A model generated the notes under the pieces. That model saw only the letters and a list, made by a program, of their open reading frames with translations. It did no database searches and was not told the DNA's origin. Made by a program: the position numbers and the translations under genes. Shown piece after piece: positions 12,242-23,206 of a stretch of 64,000 bases of DNA. Each line of letters opens with the position of its first letter. Positions within the stretch are counted from its first letter, which is position 1. This DNA is from Siderastrea radians (lineage: Eukaryota; Cnidaria; Anthozoa; Scleractinia; Rhizangiidae), in NCBI GenBank assembly GCA_964017195.1, contig OZ024900.1:26806429-26870428 (forward strand), in the 5' to 3' direction.

Positions 12242-13213
12242 TTAGAGATTCCCTATTTTAGAGATTCCCCGTTTTAGAGGTTCCCTCTTTTAGAGATTCC
12301 CCGTTTTAGAGATTCCCTATTTTAGAGATTCCCCGTTTTAGAGATTCCCTATTTTAGAGATTCCTCGTTTTAGAGATTCCCTATTTTAGAGATTCCCCGT
12401 TTTAGAGATTCCCTATTTTAGAGATTCCCCGTTTTAGAGATTCCCCGTTTTAGAGATTCCCTATTTTAGAGATTCCCTATTTTAGAGATTCCCCGTTTTA
12501 GAGATTCCCCGTTTTAGAGATTCCCCGTTTTAGAGATTCCCTATTTTAGAGATTCCCTATTTTAGAGATTCCCCGTTTTAGAGATTCCCCGTTTTAGAGA
12601 TTCCCCGTTTTAGAGATTCCCTATTTTAGAGATTCCCTATTTTAGAGATTCCCCGTTTTAGAGATTCCCCGTTTTAGAGATTCCCTATTTTAGAGATTCC
12701 CCGTTTTAGAGATTCCCTATTTTAGAGATTCCCCGTTTTAGAGATTCCCTATTTTAGAGATTCCCCGTTTTAGAGATTCCCTATTTTAGAGATTCCCCGT
12801 TTTAGAGATTCCCTATTTTAGAGATTCCCCGTTTTAGAGATTCCCTATTTTAGAGATTCCCCGTTTTAGAGATTCCCTATTTTAGAGATTCCCTATTTTA
12901 GAGATTCCCTATTTTAGAGATTCCCCGTTTTAGAGATTCCCCGTTTTAGAGATTCCCTATTTTAGAGATTCCCCGTTTTAGAGATTCCCTATTTTAGAGA
13001 TTCCCCGTTTTAGAGATTCCCTATTTTAGAGATTCCCCGTTTTAGAGATTCCCTATTTTAGAGATTCCCTATTTTAGAGATTCCCTATTTTAGAGATTCC
13101 CCGTTTTAGAGATTCCCTATTTTAGAGATTCCCTATTTTAGAGATTCCCTATTTTAGAGATTCCCCGTTTTAGAGATTCCCCGTTTTAGAGATTCCCTAT
13201 TTTAGAGATTCCC
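12242..13213 (+). repeat. Expanded 16-bp two-word array, about 60 units
   Basis: Head-to-tail 16-bp units of two kinds, CCCTATTTTAGAGATT and CCCCGTTTTAGAGATT, differing at two adjacent positions (TA versus CG). Almost no other variation is seen except near the inner end (GAGGTT/CCCTCTTTTA, CCTCG). The order is not random: blocks such as two TA then three CG, and strict alternation, recur. This suggests duplication of multi-unit blocks. Confidence 0.97.
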
Positions 13214-13320
13214 CGTTCCCCGTTCCCCGTTCCCCGTTGCCCGTTCCCCGTTCCCCGTTCCCCGTTCCCCATTCTCTATTTCTCGATTCCCCGTTCCTCG
13301 ATTCTCCATTCTCTATTTTA
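13208..13320 (+). repeat. CCCCGTT heptamer run and degenerate tail
   Basis: The 16-bp array collapses into repeated CCCCGTT units (one GCCCGTT), then degenerate ATTCTC/GATTCC units, then the terminal repeat. It looks like replication slippage inside the CG word of the array. Confidence 0.85.
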
Positions 13321-13447
13321 GAGATAGCCATATTTTATTTGTAAGTGTTCATTCGGCGGCTACATGCAATGACTAGACATGTCTAGGTTTTATGCAAATT
13401 TGATCGGGTCACGTAAATATTCTTACGGCGGATTCTTAAGGCGGAAC

Positions 13448-16400
13448 CAGGGGGGGCTGGCAGCGAGGTCTGGAAACGAGTTTACATGATCGCCCCAGTA
13501 GGCGCCCCAGTAAAGAAATTCGGCCGAGTAGGACTGTGTACTAATTTTATTCAAACAAACATGGCGGTGGCGAGGAAGGAGAATTAGCAGAATTAGCCGT
13601 TATTTGGTGTACGCGCGTTTGTGTTGGTTCAGCATTATTTCCGTTATTCCAAGTTTTAACATTCAAGGGAAGGTTTCGATCGCTTTTTTTTACCTTTGTT
13701 TCTATCTGATTTGGTTGCCCTTTCTGCTTTTTCTGGTACTGATTTTACGAGTTTTGAAGCATTTTCTGACACATTTCACAGCGGCCAGATTCGCTCTCCT
13801 CTTTCACTAAGAATTGTCGCTCAAGACTTTGTCCTTGTTTCATTTACATACACTGTAGATTTTTCTTTCTTTATAGGAACTACCCAGGAGGAGTCAACAA
13901 TTAATCGTGGAGGTTTTGTTGATCCAAATTATTTTCTGTTTTGCCCAAGTTATGTTACTACCTTACAGTCCACAAGAGATTTTTTTCATGTACAGCTCTC
14001 TAGAATCCTTAAATGGTGAAAAGCTGAGAGGTGATGTTTACAACACTTTGCTCTTTGACTTTGCCACGTGAGTCACAAATATTGCCTACAGTGTGTAGGT
14101 ATACCTGATAATAAAGCTTATTATTTTGGAGAAAAAGGTGAAATAATTTTTCATTTAGATTTTGTCTATCACACCTCTGGGGCGAGAACTGAAACTTAAA
14201 GGGGCCAGTTTGCTCAACTGACAGCAATACTTCAGCCAGTCATTTCACATATTTACTTGGTGACCTTGGCTTCATATATTTCTCCATCAATGGGTTTGTG
14301 GAAAATTGGCATTTGAATTCTGAAGGGACTTGGGTTTTTCTTGACAGTGCAATTGATGTTGAACAGCTTTTGCAAGCAAAACAATCATTTGCGGGTGGAG
14401 TTTGCAAAGGTTCCAACAGTCTGTAAAGTAAAGATACTCTGGCAAACACGCCATCACTTTGGATCTGGCAGGCGTTGGTGATCCAAGATGCATGTTGATA
14501 AATATGTTTTGGGCAAAGGTTTTGGTTGTACAGGGTCTTTGACTGATGACATATATATGGACAGCTATGTTAATCCTTAATTTTCTGAAAACACTTCAAA
14601 AGGACTGTTGCACACTTAGAGCAACCATGGTTGATCAGCCATTCTGGGGTTATTTCACATCTCCTATATAAACAGTTACTGAATGCATGCCAGCCTCGTT
14701 TTGACACCCAGCAATACAACACTGTTTTGACCTGTTTTCCCCTACCTTATCAGTAACAGTTCTGAAATAATGATCCTCAGTTAAATGCATTCAACTTGAG
14801 CAGTTGAAAAAGCAAACTTGAAAAAATTCAGTCCCGACCAGGATCCAATTTGCCTTTTCAACTGCTCAAGTTGAAAACATTTAAAAACTGCAAGCCCGTT
14901 ATGGCCACATTTGTTACATCAGGCAGTTCACACCTGATTTATTTCATATGTATCCATCTTCAAAAAAACTGAATTCTCCTTGGCAATTGGAACAGTTTCC
15001 TCATCAGAAGTACAAATGTCTGAAAGGGTGTGAGCAGAAGTCAATTGCTCTTTTAACAGAAGGGACAGTTTAGAACTTTTGCATTGTCTAATACTCCATT
15101 ATTGCATAGTTCACCTGGTGTTACTGAACTCAAACTACAAATTTTTCACTGACACTTAAGAAAAATGGGCCTGAATGTCTTTCCTTTGAATTAAGCTTCT
15201 TGTACAGGCTACAGGCAAAAGACAAAAAATCATATAATTGCAAATCCTTCAATCTTTTCAGATTACCCTAGCAAATGTTTATAAACCTTCTCATTGGACA
15301 GTTGCATGCGTAATGTGGGAAAATGCTTGGAAATGTGATAGTTCATTGCATTTTCCATTGAATTAAACTTAGCATGTCAGTACAATATATGGAACTAGGG
15401 AGTTTTCCTAAACCTAGGTGTATTTACTTTGCCAGTTCTTTAAGTTCTCTTATCAAAACAAGCAAACCTCAGACAGCTCTGTTTGTAAGGTTAAGCATTC
15501 TTCTTTTGTTGGTTGTCCTTTATAAGCTATCCTTTCCAGTTGCAAAATTCTATCATCTCAAATGTTCTTATTTTTCTTGTAACTGCAACCAACCAATATA
15601 TTTGCAGAAACAACTGCCGCCAAGAAACACTCAAGCCAAAAAAAGAATTCCATAAAATAAACGTGGTGTTTTACACGTAATTACGCTTACACCTGTAAAT
15701 AAGACGCAAAAAAACTTGAGACAAGTGCATGTGAAAGTTCAAGCCCATTTTTAATACATTCTAAGCCTTCGCATTCGATTTTGTGTCTTCATTGTGAAAC
15801 AGACTTAAAGAAGACTCGCAATCGAAATCTCCTCTTTTCGCTTTGTTGGCTGGAAGATTCTACAGTTTCCACAGTAAAAAGATTCTTATAAATCTTCCTG
15901 AGATGACGAAATCCACAATCATCTGCTAGAATATAGTAACGTTATAATTTGAGCGTAGTTTGTTCAACACTCAACTGGGAAAATCTCACGCCGAAACTTG
16001 TCACTTGCATATTCAATATTGACTGCTCTACTAACCTAAAATAAAGTTGGTCCTTCATTCCATCGATTTTGATGGTCTCAGAAACAGAAATGGATCGAAA
16101 TGGAAGGTCGAAAGCTGCAACTTTAATGCCATTTCCCAAGTCAAGTGGCTGTTGACACCGCGAACGTTTATGTTTTCGACAACACAACCATCACGCTCAT
16201 GTTCTTGACATAATACACAGCAGGAATGTACACAGATCCAGAATTTAGAGAAATGTGGTGCCCAAACGCTGTACTGTCGCCAAAAATACCAACAGCAAAT
16301 AAACAATAACAAAAAACGAGTTCCTTTTCCACAATCGAGTCACCACGAACAAAAAGACACATATTCACGAGTAGTTCGCGCGAGACTTCGTTGCACTTCG

Positions 16401-16504
16401 CGCATGCTCGTTAGAGTTTTCGAATGATTGACAGATTTCTTTACTGGGGCAATCATGTAGAGGCCAAAAGCGGCAAGATCAAAGGTAGCTGCCAGCCCCC
16501 CCTG
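13448..16504. mobile_element. hAT-superfamily element, 8-bp target duplication
   Basis: Perfect 17-bp inverted ends CAGGGGGGGCTGGCAGC, flanked by the 8-bp direct repeat GGCGGAAC (13440-13447 and 16505-16512). An 8-bp duplication and CAG-G ends are hallmarks of hAT transposons. The 3057-bp interior has many short frames on both strands (13604-14019 +, 14009-14493 -, 15374-15655 +, 15942-16368 -). I cannot recognise the BED finger or the hAT catalytic or dimerisation region in them. It is therefore non-autonomous, badly decayed, or carries captured sequence. Confidence 0.88.
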
Positions 16505-16820
16505 GGCGGAACATCGTTATTCGTTAGAAATAGCTTTATAATGCTATGGTGAACTGAGAAGAAATCTTCTTGACTTTTGAGGCCGACTGTAAACAACGAA
16601 ATGTCCCAAGAATGCATATATTATGATTGCGTACACAATCTCTAATTTGCATAAAAACAGACTTTGAATTCCCTTGAGGCCCTGAGAAGCCTCGCAACGC
16701 ACGTTCAAATTTTAGCGCTGTGACAGCCATGTTTTGAAACAGCCAATCAAAAAAATCGAATTTTTCTTACTTGACCAGTTCGCCCACCCGCGAGATCTGG
16801 GAACGAGATTAGCTGTTCAA

Positions 16821-17224
16821 GGCACCAAAATACGCAAAACTTCGAGATCGATAAATTACGCACGCCATTGAAAACTAAAAGCTTGCGCTCCTTTCATAGA
16901 CGATAACAAGAAAACCTACCGATATCTGACTCCGAGAGAAAAACAAGACCTTGATATGATTTAAAAGTTTCGAATGGCCGTTAAAGTGAATCGTTTTACG
17001 TACGCTAAAAAATGATCAGTGGGTTTAAAGGCATTTTTTTTGAAGTTGACTACGTAGTATGTTCACTCGCCAAAAAGAAAGCTAAGATCTTTAAAGTAAA
17101 GAAAAATGCTCCAGTGTAGAGAAATTATCATTTTCAAGTCTTGTGCTAGGTTCCAAGTTAGTAGTGGGCCAGAGGAATGTCTTATTTTCACTGAATCATC
17201 TCTAAAAACCGGCAAAGATGACAA
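16821..17224. other. No recognised feature
   Basis: About 400 bp between two transposons. Nothing coding is seen. Confidence 0.5.
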
Positions 17225-17226
17225 TA

Positions 17227-17929
17227 GCCTGTTCCAGGCGTTCAGATAGTGGAGCGTGAGCGAAAAATAAAGCGAGCGAAAGAGCGGGAAAAAAACGAGG
17301 GGAAACTGGGGGAGAGGAAGCATCGGAATTAGATTGCTGGCTATCGGAGTAGAAGAAGAAGAAGGAGGAAAAATGGATCGGCTAGATTGTTTATGAAAGT
17401 CCTGAAAGCCTGCTGTCGAAGGAATGGAGAAAAGAACAACAACAAACATATTGTAGCCATCGCAATCGATGAAGACGACGAAGTTTATTCCGTCACCGAG
17501 TGAAAAGCTTTCTATTCACCAATTTGATAAACCGATGTGTATATAAAGTCGTCTGTGATTCTCGTTACCTGTATTGGTCCAGTAGTGAGGATGACATTTG
17601 CGTTTTCGTATCGCAGAAAATTTTGCAATGTTCATTCGGCATGTCAGATTTCTCAAAGCATCACCAGTATTTTTCCCAACGCTTCAAACTCGGGTGAAAA
17701 ACCTATTTCGGTGAGCATAATTACATAACTTTCTTGGTTACTTTGACCTGACCCTGGGTTCATGTTTCTCTGCCGCTGTCGGCGGTCTAAAGTGGGCGGC
17801 ATTGGCTTTTTAAAATTAATTTCACAGGCGTTTCCTCGTTCTCTCCCCCAGTCTCCCCTCGTTTTTTCCCGCTCTTTCGCTCGCTTTATTTTTCGCTCGC
17901 CCTCCACTATTTGAACGCCTGGAACAGGC
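17227..17929. mobile_element. 703-bp inverted-repeat element flanked by TA
   Basis: Ends GCCTGTTCCAGGCGTTCA and its reverse complement, with about 85 bp of inverted homology (including CGAGCGAAAGAGCGGGAAAA). TA abuts both ends (17225-17226 and 17930-17931). TA duplication suggests a Tc1/mariner-like MITE. The interior has a GAAGAAGAAGAAGGAGG purine stretch and no transposase. Confidence 0.75.
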
Positions 17930-17931
17930 TA

Positions 17932-18985
17932 AGACGACAACATTTTCCCGCGGCAAAACCAAACAACTGGTGCGCTGGCTTTCCGGAAAAATTTGTGGTG
18001 ACGTCTGACATTACTCTTGTTGAATAATTATAAAAAACCACAGTCTCTCAAGAACGCCAATTTTCTCAGGCTACTGATTGTCACTAGAATGGTGCTCAGT
18101 TTGACAGTTTTAAAATGAATAAGTCTTTTAAAATTAAGTGAAATACGGCCGATTCATTTTACAAACGATCATCTCGATCGTCTGTCGTGGATCATGTAGA
18201 TGGTCAAACTCTTTAAAACAAGTTGTAGCTTGGACAGGAAATTAAAAAGAAACTGGAGATATTGTTAATAAGTTGTACAAGACCTCTGAACCCGATGGTG
18301 CTCTAATATATCTAAAAGTTTTCATAAAAATAACAGTATCGGCTCGGTGTAAAATCTATTTCCTCGGGCGTCCGTATGATTTGTGAGCTAATTCAGATTT
18401 TTATGTTGTTCTGCAAAGGTGAATTGTCCACGGATTAAATGTGGTAGAAAAAAAGTTACTTAGTTCGATTACTTGTCCCCAACCATTTAAGCGTGATAGT
18501 TCTTCTTTCTATATACAGTAGATGGTAGATGGGAGCAAATTCTTTGAGAAAACTTTAAATTTAAAGTGCTAAACATACACTTTTAAGTTTATCTTCTAGT
18601 TCACTCAGCGAAACAAACGGACTGACCATTTTTTAGGTTGACTTTATACCAAAGTTTTCAATTGGAGTATTTTTCTTAAATTATAGGCTATTCTCTGGCC
18701 AAGTTTCAAGTTCTCCTGTGATATATAACTGAAATGAACACACTTTTTCGGACGCGGACAGTGACAACTTTCCCACATAATTTTACGATCGCGAAGATTT
18801 AACGTGGCTCTTAAAACATTTTTTCCAGTATGATTTAAAGGGTAAGATAAGAAACCACTTACCTATATCGAAAAAGAGATCCTAAATTTCTATTCCACAA
18901 GAAAACAAGCACAGCTGAAAGCCGGACCAGCAGAAAAAATAAGTTTGTAGACCGAGTATTCAACAAGTTTGCCAGCGCTATTTTT
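17932..18985. other. No recognised feature
   Basis: About 1 kb of AT-rich DNA downstream of FAH with no coding signal. Confidence 0.5.
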
Positions 18986-18989
18986 GAAA

Positions 18990-19105
18990 ACTCAGCAAAG
19001 TCGCGCGCTTCGCTCGTCGTGACGTCACGATGGCCAAGATCATCCGGACAACAAATCGACGAGTTCACCCCCCCCCCCCCCACCTGCTCAGAACACCTAC
19101 AGGAC
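18990..19105 (-). repeat. Repeat copy, inverted partner of 9337-9480
   Basis: Contains CGTGACGTCACGATGGCCAA, GATCATCCGGACAACAAATC, GACGAGTTCACC and a C-run, the reverse complement of the copy at 9.4 kb. An open frame (18859-19083, -) spans it and has a counterpart in the other copy (GGxVNSS), which may be remnant coding sequence of an unclassified element. Confidence 0.6.
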
Positions 19106-19813
19106 GAGGACTAGGACACCACGGTCTTGACCGCCGCTCGTACCGCGGGCGCAGTTACCGTATGCAAGGGATTTCGCGAGGCTTTAATTTCAACAAGACA
19201 AAATGGAAAAAGAGTAATTAAATTTCGCGAAAATGTCTACCAATTTATTTTTACAAAACGTTTCAAAGGTAATGAATAGTATACTACTTGGCTAGTCAAC
19301 TAGGTCTGACGGGTGCCAGAGGCGTTTTTCGAGCGCGCGACCACGCACGAATTTAGTTGTTATTAGAGCGGGTAAAGCCCCGCCTTGGCTGTTATCGGCG
19401 TCCCGCTATTGATGATGATGACTGCTACACGAAAGCACAAAGCATGGAAGTAAAAGTTCTGGTACCCAGGGTATCAGGGCTGTGGCCCGTTGTTTGAAAG
19501 CCGAGTTACGTCTTGTGGTTAAAACTGACGCACTTTGTTTCTCTTGTTTCAAAGCGTTTCCAGTGCTTATATTACGGGACAAAAGCGAAAATACATTAAA
19601 AAGAATTCAAAATTGACATTATAAATCTGGGTTACTCTTAACCCTTCTTTGAACAACCAAACCCTCGGCTATGATAAAAACTAGCGCCTCAAAAAATTTA
19701 AGTTAAAAAGAAACACGAGTAGTAAAACTACTCAAGATGACGACATACATGTATGCCCTTAGACGGTTTCCCAAGGAGACTACGCTGAAGTGATCAAGAG
19801 TGAAAGAAAGAAT
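19106..19813. other. FAH downstream flank, nothing recognised
   Basis: Intergenic sequence or 3' flank. No gene, tRNA or clear repeat was seen. Confidence 0.45.
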
Positions 19814-19819
19814 TTTATT
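19814..19819 (-). promoter_or_regulatory. Candidate FAH poly(A) signal
   Basis: AATAAA on the minus strand about 127 bp downstream of the FAH stop codon, at a plausible distance for a short 3' UTR. Single hexamers are common in AT-rich DNA, so this is only a candidate. Confidence 0.4.
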
Positions 19820-19945
19820 TACCTAGTTACCGATTTATTTTTTCTTTCTGTTCCTTTTTGGGGTTTCTTAGGCCCCAGGAAAACGGATGCAACCTTTCCA
19901 TTCAACAACGTTCAACACTCAAACTCCAAACGTTTTTTTTTTAAT

Positions 19946-20143
19946 TCACTGCATGTGAGTAGCAGGCAATATTTTCCCCCTACACTCTCCAAAACCAACT
20001 CTGTAGCCATTTCCTTGGCAATATCCCGTCATAATCACTTCATCTCCATCTTGAAGAAACTTCCGTGTAACTCCCTCACCCAGGTCCACTGGTTTAGTAC
20101 CCTTCCAGGAAAGTTCCAGCATAGAGCCGTAAGAGTCAGGTGT
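19946..20143 (-). CDS. FAH: Fumarylacetoacetase, last coding exon
   Basis: FAH hydrolyses fumarylacetoacetate to fumarate and acetoacetate, the final step of tyrosine catabolism in the cytosol. This exon encodes 65 residues and a stop. It contains [29 protein letters not shown] and [18 protein letters not shown], which match the C-terminal beta-rich end of animal FAH almost residue for residue. The Glu in MLELSW corresponds to the catalytic Glu364 of the mammalian enzyme. The acceptor is a long pyrimidine tract (a CAAA-repeat on the + strand) ending in CAG just before the ACA codon, phase 0. The protein ends ILPATHMQ, slightly different from vertebrate tails. The upstream exon is about 9.7 kb away at 29831-29932. 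Confidence 0.97.
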   Translation of the reverse strand, partial: TPDSYGSMLELSWKGTKPVDLGEGVTRKFLQDGDEVIMTGYCQGNGYRVGFGECRGKILPATHMQ

Positions 20144-20877
20144 CTGAAAAAAACAAACAAACAAACAAACGAAAAACAAAACGTAAGCTGGAGAACGAAT
20201 GACCAAAGTGACATAACTTCTCTGACCGGCTACTCTTGGATGCGAACACGCGCTTTAAGCCGCCTTCCATCAGCTTTTCTAATTGAGTATGTGCGCACGA
20301 AACAAGGCGGAGCCATCACCTGCGAGCTGGCGAGTGGAGCAATCCACGGCTCCGACACCAATTCACGCCTGTGAAAACCCAACTAAGTGAGTTTGCTTAA
20401 AGGTCAAGCAGCTCCTAGTCGAACTTAGAATCTCTTTAAACGAACACAATAGCAGGTTAATCTTCTGTGTTCTTCAAATAGTATAGAAAACTTGGGACTA
20501 AGAGAGTTCTCGAGCACATCTTTAAAGCAGTCATTATGCTAAGGTTATATAGGTTTAAAGTGAAACCAAAAAATCTAAAACATGCTTGAATTGCACAAAG
20601 TGACCTTACATAAGGAGGTGTGATTTTAATAAAGAAATAAACCTTTTTTAACGCAAATTTTATTGACACACCAACGGTTTTATAGAACATATCATTTACA
20701 TGCAATTTTGTTACTAACTCCGATAAGGCATTCAGCGAAGAATAAAAGCTGGTCTTGAAGGTGGGGGGTAACCTTTCTACTGACAAGAAGGAGATTTCAG
20801 AGGAATAACATAAAGCTAGGAAATATTCCTGATACGATACTTGGGAGACATTTTATTCTTAAAGTCTTGGAGGGTTA
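20144..20877. other. FAH last intron, distal part
   Basis: Intronic. Apart from the CAAA-repeat next to the acceptor (about 20150-20170), nothing is recognised. Confidence 0.6.
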
Positions 20878-20885
20878 TTGCACTA

Positions 20886-21016
20886 TAGACTGCGAGTAGT
20901 CTCTAATTTTGGCGATTGTGATTGTGGGGCGGGCAAAATACACACGCGCGCGCGCGAAAGTTCGAGGAGACGCGACGCGAAGGGAGCGCCGAAAATTAGA
21001 GACTACTCGCAGTCTA
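20886..21016. mobile_element. 131-bp hairpin MITE with 8-bp target duplication
   Basis: Inverted ends TAGACTGCGAGTAGTCTCTA and their reverse complement, flanked by TTGCACTA on both sides (20878-20885 and 21017-21024). The centre holds a CACGCGCGCGCGCG run. It is almost entirely palindromic. The 8-bp duplication suggests hAT-type mobilisation. Confidence 0.88.
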
Positions 21017-21024
21017 TTGCACTA

Positions 21025-22035
21025 GAGTGACGTTTACTGGTGTAAATACAGTAATGCATAAGTACACGGGTATAGTCACATTTTTTTCCTCGTATTGGCT
21101 GGATATGATCCCGATTAAAGTTTGTTCAGTTGTAGAAGAGAAACAGGTATTGTTTGTGTCGTTGAACTATTGAGTTACATTTCCTATAAGCACGTTTGTG
21201 AATTGGCAACGAATAAATGAATGCTCGACGGAGTCCGACACACTGCAGTAAAGACATTCATCATCACTTCTTATTCCAAACCAAAATATTTCCATCCTAG
21301 TTACAATAGCTATGTTCACGAAGTTTAGTGAAATTTCCTTAGCTTATTTTCTCTACAAATGTTCTTCAAGACTTAAAAATGCTTTTACACTTTTCATAAT
21401 TCATTCAGAAGGTCTTGCTCCATGTTGTTGGACCAGTATGACAACTAAAACTGACCCTTTTATTGATGAATAGCCCGTAAACGTCTTTGGCCTGTCTTTT
21501 GGCTAGGTTTAATTCAGTAGTTTCGCTGAGCGAGAATTGAGACGAGTCACCCACGCAAAGATCTTTCACAATAGTTTGCTCATAGTCTCGCGCCTTAATC
21601 AGAAGATGGCGCTGATAACCTGGTATAATTAAAGGAAATTTAAATGAAAAGAGTATTTTTTGCTGAAGTCCTTAAAAGATGAGAAACGACCACTGTCATC
21701 CAGGAGATCTTTAATTAAGAGAATGCCTGCTTTTAACCATTCACTATGACAACAAGATTTTCGATTAGCATGTCGTGCTATTGTGCAAGATCAAGTCTTG
21801 CAGTTGGCCACAACTGTACAGGAGTTTCAGTTCACTAAAGAAGGCCTGTGGTTTAACAAAACCACGGTCTAAGCCAATTTCATTCTTGCCAAACCGAATG
21901 CTAAAGGTTTGTCTATTGTAAACAGTGTTAAGAAGGCATAATGCAGTGACCAGACACACACTTGTATGCCCAAAATACTTGTAAGGAGATATATGGGTCT
22001 ATTGACTGTGTTAAACCATGGTCTCAGTTAGACTT
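21025..22035. other. Intronic, nothing recognised
   Basis: About 1 kb of FAH intron with no supported feature. It may include an undetected, more decayed upstream part of the LINE that follows. Confidence 0.45.
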
Positions 22036-22039
22036 CGTT

Positions 22040-22126
22040 TTAATAACCGGCACTTAGAGTTCCAATTTAAATTTCTACATCGAAGAATAGCAACAAACGA
22101 TATTCTAAACAAAAATCAAAGGGCAT
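22040..22126 (+). pseudogene. LINE ORF fragment, upstream piece split by a foldback
   Basis: Reads LEFQFKFLHRRIATNDILNK, the segment that precedes the CxxC zinc knuckle at the C-terminus of non-LTR retrotransposon ORF2 proteins. It is cut off at the start of the foldback element. The continuation (CSFCGKEQEKL) appears directly after that element at 25427, on the same strand. Confidence 0.75.
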
Positions 22127-22313
22127 GTACTTAAACCCGGAACGGCGGAATACTTAAACCCGGAACACCGGAATACTTAAATCCGGAATGCTGGAATACT
22201 TCAACTCTAAATAACGATTTAATATACACAAGTTCGCTGAAAAGACGAAAAATTAAGGTCAATTTCACCTTCTGACCCCCGCCAAAACCATTCTCCTCAA
22301 TATCCCCATCCCA

Positions 22314-23206
22314 ACTGGGCTTTTTCGCGCTGGCATCGACATGGAGGACTCTCCTGCAAGGTAAGCGAACGTAACTGAAATTTTCTCTATTTAACTTTAC
22401 GCGTTCAAAGTATCATTTACAAAGTAATGAACTGTTATTCCTTTCCCTTTAGTTCAAGCCAAAGCCAAGAGAAAAAGAGGTAAGATATTGAGTCTTAACC
22501 AGTTTTATATTAAACTCAGTTGACAAATGTCAGGCACATGGTGTGTGGCTTCACGTAATGACAGCAATACTGAAAATATCCAAGCAGTATAAATGCTCTA
22601 AGTGACGAGTAAACTGTCTCAAAAACACGTAGTCCAAGAACCTTGGCTGTAATTTTTTTTTTGGAGCTTGTGAAGACATACGGATCGTTAAGTCTTTCAC
22701 TTAGGGCGAAACGCTGGTAAACCAAAAGCTACTTGATTCGAACTCTCGCGGTATGTCGACGCCATGTTTCTTTAATCTGTTCTCCACTATTTTGGTGTAT
22801 GTGTTTTTGAGACAGCTTACTCGTCACTCAGAGCATTTATACTGCTTGGATATTTTCAGTTTTGCTGTCATTACGTCAACCACCATATGTGCCCGACATT
22901 GTCAACTGAGTTATAAAACTGTTTTAGATTTAGCCCGGCTGCACGCAGACGTCCCCTATTTCCAATACTTCACACGGAAGCAAAGGAAATAGGAGACGTC
23001 TGCGTGCAGGCTAGTTAACATTCAAAGTCTTATCTCTTTTTCTCTGGGCTTTGGCTGGGACTAAAGGGAAGGGAATAACAGTTTATCACTTTGTAAATGA
23101 TACTTAAACGGCGTAACGTTAAAGAGAGAAAATTTCAGCTACATACGCTTACCTTGCTGGAGAGTCCTCCATGTCGATGCCAGCACGAAAATCCCAGGAA
23201 TGAATG
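22314..23206. repeat. Inner palindrome with exon-like gene starts in both arms
   Basis: The left arm contains ATGGAGGACTCTCCTGCAAG followed by GTAAGC, then CCCTTTAG and TTCAAGCCAAAGCCAAGAG followed by GTAAGA. This looks like two short exons that would splice to MEDSPASSSQSQEKKR. The right arm carries the reverse complement of the same layout, with small differences. This may be the start of a transposon gene duplicated in inverted orientation. No further exons are recognised. Confidence 0.55.
22931..23013. mobile_element. Short hairpin MITE in the inner palindrome
   Basis: TAGCCCGGCTGCACGCAGAC pairs with GTCTGCGTGCAGGCTA across a loop of about 25 nt, with further pairing of CCTATTTCC and GGAAATAGG. 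It interrupts the right inner arm, so it arrived later. Confidence 0.75.

Larger units (their letters stand above)
9893..13329. mobile_element. Foldback element with 10-bp target duplication
   Basis: A 3437-bp element starting GGCTATCTCTAAAATA and ending in its reverse complement. It is flanked by the perfect 10-bp duplication ATATTTTATT (9883-9892 and 13330-13339). The arms are long inverted repeats, about 1.0 kb on the left (to about 10892) and about 1.95 kb on the right (from about 11380), around a 490-bp loop. They differ in length because the terminal 16-bp repeats have expanded only on the right. Long terminal arms with subterminal tandem repeats and 9-10-bp duplications fit foldback or Mutator-like non-autonomous elements. 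The frames inside the arms mirror each other and carry no transposase. Confidence 0.92.
9631..16811. mobile_element. Outer transposon of a three-level nest, 9-bp target duplication
   Basis: Identical 33-bp inverted ends, starting TAATCTCGTTCCCAGATCTC, lie at 9631 and 16811. GCTGTTCAA is duplicated directly outside (9622-9630 and 16812-16820). A 9-bp duplication is typical of Mutator-like elements. After removing the two later insertions (9893-13329 and 13448-16504 with their duplications), about 670 bp of the original element remains (9631-9892, 13340-13447, 16513-16811). It is thus a small non-autonomous element that received two larger ones. Confidence 0.85.

Noticed and set aside
12242..13213. 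Regular 16-bp direct repeats containing GTTTTAGAG, similar to a CRISPR repeat
   Set aside because: There are no spacers, the units are head to tail, no cas genes are present, and the array is the outer arm of a foldback transposon in a eukaryotic genome.
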